Source: Paludibacteraceae bacterium
Lineage (GTDB): Bacteria > Bacteroidota > Bacteroidia > Bacteroidales > Paludibacteraceae
Direction of reading: 5' to 3'
Assembly: GCA_017961765.1 (NCBI GenBank)
Contig: JAGCWQ010000027.1
Location: 1 to 41,908, forward strand
Length of the DNA: 41,908 bases
Below the pieces are notes generated by a model that saw only the letters and a list, made by a program, of their open reading frames with translations, ran no database searches and was not told where the DNA came from. Below are positions 9,101-15,997 of the stretch, one piece after another. Each line of letters opens with the position of its first letter. The stretch's first letter is position 1. Position numbers and translations under genes: made by a program.

Positions 9101-9848
9101 TGTGACCAAGTCCTTGTGCCGAGATGACGTAGGAGTTAGGAATGGTGTTGGGTACGTTGGCGATGATGCTGTTCATACCTCCGCATTGGCCGCCTTGGTC
9201 AGAACGAACCACCTCACCGACCAACAAAGGCACGTCAGCCGATTTCAACCCCAAGTCGTTAAGCAAGTCGTTGTAAACAGCCTTCACGCGGTTTGGCCAG
9301 TTGTTTTGACCTGTGTTGGTCTCGCCTTGGTGCAAGAGGATTCCCTTGATGACACCCACCTTTTGAGCTTCCTTTCCCATCTCGACCAATCGTCCGTAAG
9401 GGTTGCCTCCGTAAGATTGGATGGTGCTTTGCATATAGGACTCGGCACGGTAACTTTTGTAATTCTCTTTCTCGAAAAGTTGGATGTCGCATCCGGCGAT
9501 AGCTACGACAACGACACCGACTTTGATTTTTTCTGGCAATTTCTTTACCAATGTACGTCCGAAATAGTCAACCGGACCGAGGTGCTGACCGCTACAGCAG
9601 GATAGGGGAGGCGTGGCGTCATACCAGCTTCCTTTCTTTCGGCTGCCGCAATTGTCATAGGAGCAGAGGACTTGGAAACGGCTGTCCACTGTCTTGTCTT
9701 GGTTCTCAATGTTGCCTTGCCCCTCCATGTTGGATTGGCCGAAGCAGAGATAAATGTGAAAGTTCGGATCCGGGTCCGCATAACTATTCACAAACGACCC
9801 TAGCAGCATGGCTAAAGCCGCGAGGAAAAAGAGTTTTGTGTTTTTCAT
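6180..9848 (-). CDS. secreted multidomain xylan enzyme: CE6 esterase, GH11 xylanase, CBM6, CE15 glucuronoyl esterase, T9SS sorting domain
   Basis: 1222 residues with signal peptide 1-24. Domain 1 (~28-277) is a SASA/CE6-type esterase with CFGQSNMEG (Ser39), LLHQGETN (~171-178) and DNLHFSS (His255), expected to remove acetyl groups from xylan. Three GGQGNE linkers follow (~281-298). Domain 2 (~305-540) is a GH11 endo-xylanase: NSGFNYEMWTNSGN, YNYIGIYGW, EVEYYIVE (likely nucleophile Glu423) and LCEVGSGSGS (likely acid/base Glu519). Domain 3 (~560-705) is a CBM6 (GTVEAEHYD to NNNLDYLKF). A His/Gly linker leads to domain 4 (~725-1087), CE15, with TGCSYAGK (Ser936), AQESGGGG (Glu959, 23 residues later, the usual family spacing) and EGGHSHC (His1064); CE15 cuts glucuronate esters linking xylan and lignin. 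The C-terminus (~1140-1222) is a type A T9SS sorting domain (QNRPNPANGETTIDF, then LPQGIYFYVMN). It stands alone between terminator and long leader. Confidence 0.92.
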   Translation of the reverse strand: MKNTKLFFLAALAMLLGSFVNSYADPDPNFHIYLCFGQSNMEGQGNIENQDKTVDSRFQVLCSYDNCGSRKKGSWYDATPPLSCCSGQHLGPVDYFGRTLVKKLPEKIKVGVVVVAIAGCDIQLFEKENYKSYRAESYMQSTIQSYGGNPYGRLVEMGKEAQKVGVIKGILLHQGETNTGQNNWPNRVKAVYNDLLNDLGLKSADVPLLVGEVVRSDQGGQCGGMNSIIANVPNTIPNSYVISAQGLGHKGDNLHFSSASYRTLGERYADQMLKVLKYDEGGQGNEGGQGNEGGQGNEGGNETSSIDPCQMNTSMTSGQKAQNGGTHDIGNSGFNYEMWTNSGNNASMEYKAEKGKFQFKANWNNPDDLLCRIGLYWGTGPKPSQLDGDLHCDFNYEIGSGSSGGGYNYIGIYGWTKVPNEVEYYIVENTFFGSTAKQQGLYYNTSSKGTYTLDGDTYEMWVGTRTGPSISGNSTFTQVFAVRKSIRKCGHISVSAHMREWEKRGVTLGQLYDCKFLCEVGSGSGSFDLKYGNIWIGDATSTVEPVKPEVPQGPYKEAIAIPGTVEAEHYDVGGNGNAYEDSDEENKGDAKFRTDEGVDIVKGGTSMAVGYTSSSEWLEYTIDVKETSKYDVVASASNGSGAISMDLYVDNKKVANLSGSKTGDNEWDNYENLTATTDEIKAGKHILKVKFESNNNNLDYLKFAMPDTSSHNHGGEHGGEHGGSSTVLAAGEYPLSYSVENTGAACEDPVSLNKNNLKSCKTLPDPFEWADGSGKVTDFCDWSCRRNEIKREIEFWEIGEKPKFDDLEATYSNGTLTVKVRNGNNTLTLTSKLSIPSGNGPHPIVIGMDNNTGSLNSSYFSKCIQVPFTHKQIAGYSADGGRKESDPFYKLYPGTFNTKADYCAWSWGISRLIDGLEIVKDQIKADLGHIAVTGCSYAGKMALFAGAFDERVALTIAQESGGGGINAWRVSSEIGSDVEGISNTEYNWFLNSFKSNFQSDISKLPYDHHELIAMCAPRAFLAFGNPDYVWLGDAAGNASVKAAAEVWKAMGLEDRFGYVIEGGHSHCQASSNQNKAAQAFINKFLYGDNSQNTNIRTSTVNKTYNSGKYDWGGHTLIHNGCGDSGDVKASDIMIEENNDHLSQNRPNPANGETTIDFSLAQNSFVTIDLYNGMGVKVMNIASDNYSAGSHSLTFTVDKLPQGIYFYVMNANGFVESKSMIVK

Positions 9849-10279
9849 CTTTTTTTGTTTAATGATTGATATTGATGTAATTAAGTTAAATCATTTATGT
9901 TTATTTGTTTATTATGGCCTCTCCTCCTGCTTGAATGGCTCGATTGCTTGATCCTTTCGTTTCAAGACAATCCTTCCTTAAATTGCAGTCGGCATAAAAG
10001 TGTCCTTATAGATAGGACGCACCTGTCTCAACTCCACGAGCAAAGCGTTTTTCACACCTTGCTTACATCCTCCTTGTATTTTGTTTTGGTCTTCTTCCAG
10101 AAAAACTATTTACAATCGTCTTACTCCATAAAGTGTGTCAATCTCTAAAAGAAAAAAGACACAATCCATTTTTTTGTTTTTCATGTTAGATGACACTTAA
10201 GTCTCATCTTTTATGTTTAATGATCCTTATTTATGTTTAATGTTCAGTTGGAAATCCTTGTTGTCAGACTTCCCCATGA
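9849..10279 (-). other. long leader of the xylanase/esterase gene, no gene seen
   Basis: About 430 AT-rich bases lie between the likely promoter and the start codon of the multidomain enzyme. I find no credible coding frame. They hold a near-perfect 22-nt palindrome at 10188-10209 (one mismatch, AGATGACACT...AGTCTCATCT) and the 12-nt word TTATGTTTAATG twice, at 10211-10222 and 10231-10242. These could be a regulator site or a structured leader, but nothing shows which. Confidence 0.4.
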
Positions 10280-10285
10280 CGGTCG

Positions 10286-10315
10286 CAAATATAGCCTTTT
10301 TTCTTGATAATCAAA
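10286..10315 (-). promoter_or_regulatory. likely promoter of the xylanase/esterase gene
   Basis: On the - strand TTTG (10312-10315) is followed after 18 nt by TATATTTG (10286-10293), close to the Bacteroidetes -33/-7 pattern (usual spacing 19-21). Transcription would start near 10279. Confidence 0.45.
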
Positions 10316-10397
10316 AAAAAACAAACGAAAATGGGGATTTTTTAAGCGAAGCTGTGAGAAATGTTACATGAATGGGGGATTGATGTTACATGGATAT

Positions 10398-10704
10398 TCT
10401 TTCCCCACGCTGGAAGCGCGGGGCTAATAAGGGTGTCGTGTCTTCGACACGGCAGGTGCGGACGAGATTTTGGGAAGTCATGATTTTGTTGTCCTTTTTC
10501 TTTCCCCACGCTGGAAGCGCGGGGCTAATATGAAGTATCGTGTCTTCGACACGGCAGGTGCGGACGAGATTTTGTGAAGTCATGATTTTGTTGTCCTTTT
10601 TCTTTCCCTACGCTGGAAGCGCGGGGCTAATAAGGGTGTCGTGTCTTCGACACGGCAGGTGGCAGACGAGATTTTTGAAATTGATAATTTTGTTGTTCCC
10701 TTTC
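10398..10704. repeat. three tandem ~101-bp REP-like units
   Basis: Units start at 10398, 10499 and 10601. Each has a palindromic part (CCCCACGC...GCGCGGGG), then a second short hairpin around CGTGTCTTCGACACG, then a less conserved tail ending in a TTGTTGTCC-like word. The first two units are nearly identical, the third diverges in its tail. With no open frame, no spacers and paired palindromes, they look like an extragenic palindromic repeat family. Confidence 0.75.
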
Positions 10705-10740
10705 CGAAAAAATTAAGAATTCATAATCCATGTTGTCCTT

Positions 10741-10797
10741 CTCCCCGTCTCGAAGAGACGTCACAACTACTAGCCCCGCGCTTTCAGCGTGGGGAAT
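10741..10797. repeat. inverted partial copy of the same repeat
   Basis: The segment contains CCCCGCGCTTTCAGCGTGGGG and a CTCGAAGAG hairpin in the opposite orientation to the three tandem units, so the array as a whole is head-to-tail units closed by one inverted copy, as in composite REP elements. Confidence 0.65.
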
Positions 10798-10800
10798 GAA

Positions 10801-10968
10801 ATTTATATATAATGAAATGAAAATTTTATATAAATATTTATCTCCATGAAAAATTCCATTCGTATGAATAGAATTTTCGATTGTGTGTTAAATTCTTATT
10901 TTTGTTGAAAAAGTCTTTTTGCTTTTGCTTGCTATTAAGATATTGTTGATAAATTTTCGTTGTATTTG
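10801..10968. other. AT-rich spacer, nothing recognised
   Basis: Between the REP-like array and the eCIS promoter the DNA is very AT-rich with runs of T. I see no coding frame, RNA gene or clear motif. Confidence 0.4.
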
Positions 10969-11001
10969 TTTGATTTTTTTGAAAATGTTTCTTTAACTTT
11001 G
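10969..11001 (+). promoter_or_regulatory. likely promoter of the eCIS operon
   Basis: TTTG (10969-10972), 21 nt, then TAACTTTG (10994-11001): a good match to the Bacteroidetes -33/-7 consensus. Transcription would start near 11008, leaving a ~265-nt leader before the first possible start codon at 11273. Confidence 0.55.
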
Positions 11002-11015
11002 AGAAGTCGATTCTG

Positions 11016-11079
11016 ATAAACGAACTTTTTTTGATGAATTGAAAAGATTTAATATTCTGTTTGAGGTAAGTTCGTTTAT
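11016..11079 (+). promoter_or_regulatory. 12-bp inverted repeat in the eCIS leader
   Basis: ATAAACGAACTT (11016-11027) and its exact reverse complement AAGTTCGTTTAT (11068-11079) are separated by 40 nt, just after the predicted transcription start. It could be a leader hairpin or a pair of half-sites for a regulator of the operon. There is no T-run after it, so it is not a plain terminator. Confidence 0.5.
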
Positions 11080-11272
11080 TTGGATAGCCGATAATTAAGA
11101 AATAAAAGAGTGAAATTCAATCTTAGTGATTTTGTTTCGTTGCAAGTTTTTCTGTTGCCTTTTCTGTTGGTATCGGTGAGCGACTTTTCTGTAATCAGTT
11201 TATAGGTTCTTCTGGTTGCTGGAAAATGATTTTTAGAACCTAAACATAAACCATAAAAAATCAGTAAGCGAC

Positions 11273-11386
11273 ATGTTTGTAAATGAGTCTGCTAAACAAG
11301 GTGATCGTGGAGCCTCTTCTCCGCAAAAAACTAAGTCGGGGGTTGTATCCTCTCCATCACGGACGATTATCCATCCTTAATTAGAG
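11273..11386 (+). pseudogene. separated N-terminal leader of the first eCIS-core gene (in-frame stop at 11378-11380)
   Basis: From ATG 11273 there are 35 codons rich in Ser, Lys, Gln and Pro ending in IIHP, then TAA, then LEMTEPGDSDE in the same frame. The second eCIS-core protein reads LVHPKLELTEPGDSDE at the matching place, so the TAA stands where that copy has a Lys codon. The reading frame is otherwise intact across the stop. This piece is therefore the original N-terminus of the gene, now split off by a nonsense change, a sequencing error, or a site of readthrough or restart. N-termini of this kind are often the loading signal of eCIS cargo, so the change could matter for export. Confidence 0.65.
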
Positions 11387-12976
11387 ATGACAGAGCCGGG
11401 TGACTCTGACGAGATGGAAGCCGATGCTGCAGCCAACGAGGTGATGAGTGGCAAGGTGTGCCGAAAAATCTCGGGTGGTGGTGCCGGTGGAGGTATGGCG
11501 GTCTCCTCTCAGATGGAGAGCCAACTGAATCATTTACAGGGTGGTGGACAGTCGATGCCCGCTGGCTTGCGGGGCATGATGGAGCGTGGATTCGACCGTG
11601 ATTTCTCGCAAGTGCGTCTGCATACGGACAGCGAAGCGGCGGGCTTGAGCAGTAGCATAAATGCCAAGGCTTTCACCCATGGCAATGATATTTATTTCAA
11701 TCGTGGACAATTCTCTCCTGAAACGTCGGAAGGACAAAGATTGGTGGCGCATGAGTTGGCGCATGTGGCACAAGGAGGGGGGAAGGTGGGAAGAAAACGT
11801 TCGAACGAAAAGGTTTTGTATGAAAAAGGTGATTCTTTTAATGGAGTTAATTTTAAAATTTATCTGGTTCTAGATGAAGATAAAGGGAAGTATGCCATCT
11901 TTTGGGGAAAAAAAAATAAAGAACAAATAAAAAAATCAGATGGATTTTGGATTACTGCTTCCTGTGGTAAAAGTAAAGGTGAAGTTTATATTAGTCCAAA
12001 TACTAAAGGAAAAATAGAGATAAAAACAGACACTCCTATTACTCTAAGTCCATTTGGTAGTACTTCGATACAGTATTGGTGCTATACTCCGAAAATTGTA
12101 AATATTATATTTCTAGATCGAAAATACATGTTTTATGGTGTTCCTGATAAAGATAAAAAGTATACCTTTTTTTTGGAACAAACAGATGGAGGCAAATTAG
12201 AAAAAGGGGGGGGATTCTGGTTCTTTTGTGATTATGAAGGATTTGGTTCTGAAGTTTACATTACTTCAGAGTCTCTAAAAAATGGAATAGTAAAGATACA
12301 AGGTCCCTCAGACCCTATTGAGAATCTTGATTTAAGAAATAATCATTGCTATCTTAGACCATGGTCTCATAAAAAGTTTAGTCAAAGTTTTCAAGGACAG
12401 AATGGTCAGAAATTAAACCTTTCAGAAATAAGAATGCCTATTGAAGGTAATAATTCATTTGTGATAACACAAGGCTTTGATAATGAAGATAAAGAAGCGA
12501 CGCATAATTCTAAGTATGAGCAAAATGTACATGCCGTTGATATATCGACAACTGAAAATAACGGAATCCCTATCGTGGCTGTGGCTGAAGGTAGGGTGGT
12601 CAAAGTCGTAAAAGGAATCGATGGTAAAAAAAATATAGAAAGTCAGTTTGCAGAAGGAAATTGTGTCTATATTTTACATGAAAATAATTATATATCGGTT
12701 TATGCCCATCTTAAGAATGATCGTTTTTTGCCTAATGAGGGTGACCTTGTAAATTTAGGTCAGAGGATTGGAACAATGGGAAATACTGGAAATTCATCAG
12801 GAACACATTTGCATTTTTCTATTCTTCGTTATGATGATGAAAAACGAAAACTTGTACGTACAGATTGGAGCCTTGATGGTATAGGTGATGTAAAAGGTAT
12901 GCAAGATGATAAGATTAATAAAAAGGGAACTGTAGATGACGCAGGTCAGACGACATGGGAGAAATCGGATAAGTGA
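11387..12976 (+). CDS. eCIS-core (DUF4157) protein with C-terminal M23 peptidase, candidate eCIS cargo
   Basis: 529 residues from ATG 11387, the first start after the in-frame stop; the ancestral start is probably 11273. Residues ~1-136 hold the DUF4157 eCIS-core domain (PAGLRGMMERGFDRDFSQVR, AFTHGNDIYFNRGQFSP) with HELAHV (His122, Glu123, His126), a zinc-protease-like HExxH. Residues ~144-325 are two weakly similar ~90-residue repeats (compare SDGFWITASCGKSKGEVYIS and KGGGFWFFCDYEGFGSEVYI). Residues ~345-485 are an M23 (LytM-type) peptidase: HAVD (382-385), YAHL (His441) and THLHFS (His474, His476), expected to cut peptidoglycan cross-links. DUF4157 is a marker of proteins tied to eCIS particles. 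A peptidoglycan-cutting cargo or a particle-processing enzyme are both possible. The gene leads the eCIS operon. The C-terminal two thirds are much richer in A and T than the DUF4157 part. Confidence 0.85.
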   Translation: MTEPGDSDEMEADAAANEVMSGKVCRKISGGGAGGGMAVSSQMESQLNHLQGGGQSMPAGLRGMMERGFDRDFSQVRLHTDSEAAGLSSSINAKAFTHGNDIYFNRGQFSPETSEGQRLVAHELAHVAQGGGKVGRKRSNEKVLYEKGDSFNGVNFKIYLVLDEDKGKYAIFWGKKNKEQIKKSDGFWITASCGKSKGEVYISPNTKGKIEIKTDTPITLSPFGSTSIQYWCYTPKIVNIIFLDRKYMFYGVPDKDKKYTFFLEQTDGGKLEKGGGFWFFCDYEGFGSEVYITSESLKNGIVKIQGPSDPIENLDLRNNHCYLRPWSHKKFSQSFQGQNGQKLNLSEIRMPIEGNNSFVITQGFDNEDKEATHNSKYEQNVHAVDISTTENNGIPIVAVAEGRVVKVVKGIDGKKNIESQFAEGNCVYILHENNYISVYAHLKNDRFLPNEGDLVNLGQRIGTMGNTGNSSGTHLHFSILRYDDEKRKLVRTDWSLDGIGDVKGMQDDKINKKGTVDDAGQTTWEKSDK

Positions 12977-13073
12977 TTGTATTTCATATGAAAAATAATA
13001 ATGATATTTAAACAAAGCAATCTGACTCTTTTTTGTCAAAAAGTAAAGTGATAAGTAAATAAGAATTCAAAAC

Positions 13074-14960
13074 ATGTTTTCATACATTCCTAAAACACAG
13101 CAGGATTTTAATCCTAATAACCAAAACCATCCCCAAAAACAGTTTGGTTCTGCAAAATCTTTCCCATCCCATACCCTCGTCCACCCCAAGTTGGAATTAA
13201 CCGAGCCGGGTGACTCTGACGAGCAGGAAGCCGATGTTGCAGCCAACGAGGTGATGAGTGGCAAGGTGTGTCGAATAATCTCGGGTGGCAGTGCTAGTGG
13301 CGGTATGGCAGTCTCCTCGCAGATGGAGAGCCAACTGAATCATTTACAAGGTGGTGGACAGTCGATGCCCGCTGGCTTGCGGGGCATGATGGAGCGTGGT
13401 TTCGATCGTGATTTTTCGCAAGTGCGTCTGCATACGGACAGTGAGGCGGCAGGCCTAAGCAGTAGCATAAATGCCAAGGCTTTCACCCTTGGCAATGATA
13501 TTTATTTCAATCGTGGACAATTCTCTCCTGAAACGTCGGAAGGACAAAGATTGGTGGCGCATGAGTTGGCGCATGTGGCACAAGGTGGAGGAAAGGTGGG
13601 AAGAGATATTGATGGTGGTTCTATTTTAGATACTTGCTCTCTGGTAGCTTGGAATCTAGTGTGTCCACAATGTTATAGTGATGGAAAAGAATCATCTTGC
13701 AAATTGATTACCGTAGCTTTAGTTGCAAGTCCAAAAGCTGGAGGTTCCGAATTCTTTCCTAATAAAGATAAAACTTCTCCTGTATTTAGAGGCTATATGG
13801 ATGAAAACGGAAATAGTATTAATGGTATTAAGTATATTTTTCTTGAAGAAGGGATGACTATTCAAGATATATCTAATGAATTGAAAGGATTTAAAGATAG
13901 TCTTGGTCCAAATGAGTATGTACAAAATCTTATAATATCTGGACATGGAGAGTGGTTTGGCATAGCCTTGAGTACGTTGCCTGGCACTAAAGAGTTGGAA
14001 AGTAACGCAGGTCCTTGCCTTTGGGCATTAGATGATGCTTATTTGAATTCAGAATTGGAATGTGATAAAAACAAAGGATTCTCAGCTGTTGATATTAGAG
14101 TGAAAGAGAGTGATGAGTTTTTTAAGGCGGTCGCTTACGTGATGAAGAATGAAAATTTGAATTGCATGATACCTCAATCTATTATATTGGATTCGTGTTC
14201 CACAAATTCACATGTTTATGATGAAAAGATGAAAGATGAGGATAAGAAAAGCAATTTCAGAGATGTATTAGATTTTAAGCTACGTGAGAAAAAGGTATAT
14301 GCAACTATTTATTCGGGTAATGCGCCAATGTTTGCTGGTAAAAGCAGAATAAAATTGCATTCAGATGGAACGTTGGAATTGGTTTATAATAGTGAATTTG
14401 AAGGTGAAAATGGAGTGGTGGATACCAAAGAAAATAAGTCGTCTTATTATACATTTGATAATGGTCATTTTATTGAACATGAGGGAACTAATATCTATAA
14501 AAGAGAAAATAATACGGATCCTATAACCTCTATTTTTATTATTCGAGAAACTGCTAATACTTTTTCTTCTCTTTTGAAGATGAAAGATATGTTAGATATA
14601 ATGTATGATGTGAAAAGAGGGTTTATTGATAAAGAGTCTATTGATGAGTTGCACCGCATGACGACTACAAGAATGGAATCTGACATTCAACACCTAATGA
14701 GTTTGAAGAATTTGGATGAGAATGATTGGGATATGATAGAACACTATGAATTGTTGAAAGAAGAATGGTCAAATAACATAAAAATGTTAGAAACTAACAA
14801 GATTCCTCTGTATAGATTGATTGAAGGACTATGCGCTAACTTGATAAGTCTGAAAATGTATTATTATAAAAATGATGTAGTTAGGGATATTTTGTATACA
14901 GAGAGGAACTCGCTATTCCAAAAAGTTAATGCCCAAAACGAATCTGTTCAAAATAAATAA
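13074..14960 (+). CDS. eCIS-core (DUF4157) protein with putative caspase-like C-terminal domain, candidate eCIS toxin
   Basis: 628 residues. An Asn/Gln/Pro-rich N-terminus (1-40) is followed by the DUF4157 domain (~42-177) with HELAHV (His163, Glu164, His167), almost identical to that of the preceding gene, then an unrelated C-terminus. In that C-terminus YVQNLIISGHGEW (His291) precedes PQSIILDSCSTNSH (Cys375) by ~84 residues: hydrophobic strand then SGHG, hydrophobic strand then DSC, the arrangement of clan CD (caspase/CHAT/gingipain-like) cysteine peptidases. Residues ~490-628 are helical. I cannot assign a subfamily and the fold call is inference from two short motifs. The shared N-terminal block and swapped C-terminus suggest modular cargo. 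No immunity gene is evident beside it. It lies 6 nt before the DUF4255 gene. Confidence 0.8.
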   Translation: MFSYIPKTQQDFNPNNQNHPQKQFGSAKSFPSHTLVHPKLELTEPGDSDEQEADVAANEVMSGKVCRIISGGSASGGMAVSSQMESQLNHLQGGGQSMPAGLRGMMERGFDRDFSQVRLHTDSEAAGLSSSINAKAFTLGNDIYFNRGQFSPETSEGQRLVAHELAHVAQGGGKVGRDIDGGSILDTCSLVAWNLVCPQCYSDGKESSCKLITVALVASPKAGGSEFFPNKDKTSPVFRGYMDENGNSINGIKYIFLEEGMTIQDISNELKGFKDSLGPNEYVQNLIISGHGEWFGIALSTLPGTKELESNAGPCLWALDDAYLNSELECDKNKGFSAVDIRVKESDEFFKAVAYVMKNENLNCMIPQSIILDSCSTNSHVYDEKMKDEDKKSNFRDVLDFKLREKKVYATIYSGNAPMFAGKSRIKLHSDGTLELVYNSEFEGENGVVDTKENKSSYYTFDNGHFIEHEGTNIYKRENNTDPITSIFIIRETANTFSSLLKMKDMLDIMYDVKRGFIDKESIDELHRMTTTRMESDIQHLMSLKNLDENDWDMIEHYELLKEEWSNNIKMLETNKIPLYRLIEGLCANLISLKMYYYKNDVVRDILYTERNSLFQKVNAQNESVQNK

Positions 14961-14966
14961 TTTCTT

Positions 14967-15959
14967 ATGTACACTACATTATACCTCATAAAAGAATATC
15001 TCAAAAACTGTTTTCAGTATAAGAAAATGGAGAGAAATAATTTAGGCTATGTCAACGTCGCCCTTGCCCCCATCGAAAAAGATGGCCAGAAGGAAGGGGA
15101 GGACATCGTCATTACCCTCCTCCGTGTCGAAGAGGAGACCTCACGCAAGCCGCAGAACGTTTTTCAGTATGGCATTGACGCACAAGATGGGAAGCGGAAG
15201 GCGATGTCTAAAAGACGAAACCCCGACATCTGCCTCAACCTCTATATACTGATCTCTTCCCATGCGCAGATCTACGAGACGGCTATAGCGCAAATCTCCG
15301 ATGTGGTCTATTGGATGAACAGCATCGATTATGAGATGGGCAGCGATGAAATCAGTGGCAACCATCTGCGGGTGGAACTCCAGTCGCTCACCGCCGAGCA
15401 ACACAATAGCATGTGGCAGACCTTGGGTGGCAAGGTGGTGCCTTCGGTTGTCTATAAGGTACGGATGGTGACCATCTCTTCTGAGACGAGCACGCAACCC
15501 GTCTATCCTGTGTCAAGTCTCTCTCTTACGGAAAATTCTGGTCCTTGGTCGAGACTCCTCGTCAAACTCCACGCTGGGGAGAAGTTGTCGGAAGAGGAAG
15601 AGGACGACCTTCGTCGGGAGATGGTCGTACGTTATGCCTACCCGAGGATGGAAATGGACATGGAAATCGTCGATGAAAAGGACGATTCAGAGGAGTTGAA
15701 GCAAAGGAAAGATATGTTGCGCCAGTGGATGCGCGAGGAGACTTGGCACCTAAGCGAAATAGATCGGAAGGATCTCTCTGGAGAATTTGTCTTCCCTACA
15801 CGAATCCGTGACGTGAAACACCAACAATTGAATAGCTTGATAGCGGCTTTGAAGGATATCTATAAAAAATCGCCGGAGGAGCGTACCCCGACGGAGACGC
15901 AAGCCCTCAACCGAGCCTTGAAAGATGCGGAAATCAAAGAAGATATACAAAAAATATAA
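14967..15959 (+). CDS. DUF4255 (Pvc16-like) tail-cap protein of the eCIS
   Basis: 330 residues. The N-terminal ~190 residues follow the DUF4255/Pvc16_N pattern: NNLGYVNVALAPIEKDG, EDIVITLLRVEEETSRK, RRNPDICLNLYILISSH, a WMNSID segment and NHLRVELQSLTAEQHNSMW. In Afp/PVC-type particles this protein caps the distal end of tube and sheath and ends their growth. The C-terminal ~140 residues are highly charged and helical (EEEEDDLRREMVVRYAYPRM) and are an extension I cannot assign. It sits immediately upstream of the sheath gene, at the start of the structural part of the operon. Confidence 0.85.
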   Translation: MYTTLYLIKEYLKNCFQYKKMERNNLGYVNVALAPIEKDGQKEGEDIVITLLRVEEETSRKPQNVFQYGIDAQDGKRKAMSKRRNPDICLNLYILISSHAQIYETAIAQISDVVYWMNSIDYEMGSDEISGNHLRVELQSLTAEQHNSMWQTLGGKVVPSVVYKVRMVTISSETSTQPVYPVSSLSLTENSGPWSRLLVKLHAGEKLSEEEEDDLRREMVVRYAYPRMEMDMEIVDEKDDSEELKQRKDMLRQWMREETWHLSEIDRKDLSGEFVFPTRIRDVKHQQLNSLIAALKDIYKKSPEERTPTETQALNRALKDAEIKEDIQKI

Positions 15960-15997
15960 ATTAACTTATTAACTAATAGAAAATTAAACAAAATTTT

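Noticed and set aside
10386-10583. Short - strand gene within the repeats
   Set aside because: It is the same repeat translated twice; the frame follows the palindromic units and not a protein.
10398-10797. CRISPR array
   Set aside because: Units are ~101 bp with variation along the unit, contain two palindromes each, include an inverted copy and have no unique spacers or cas genes nearby.
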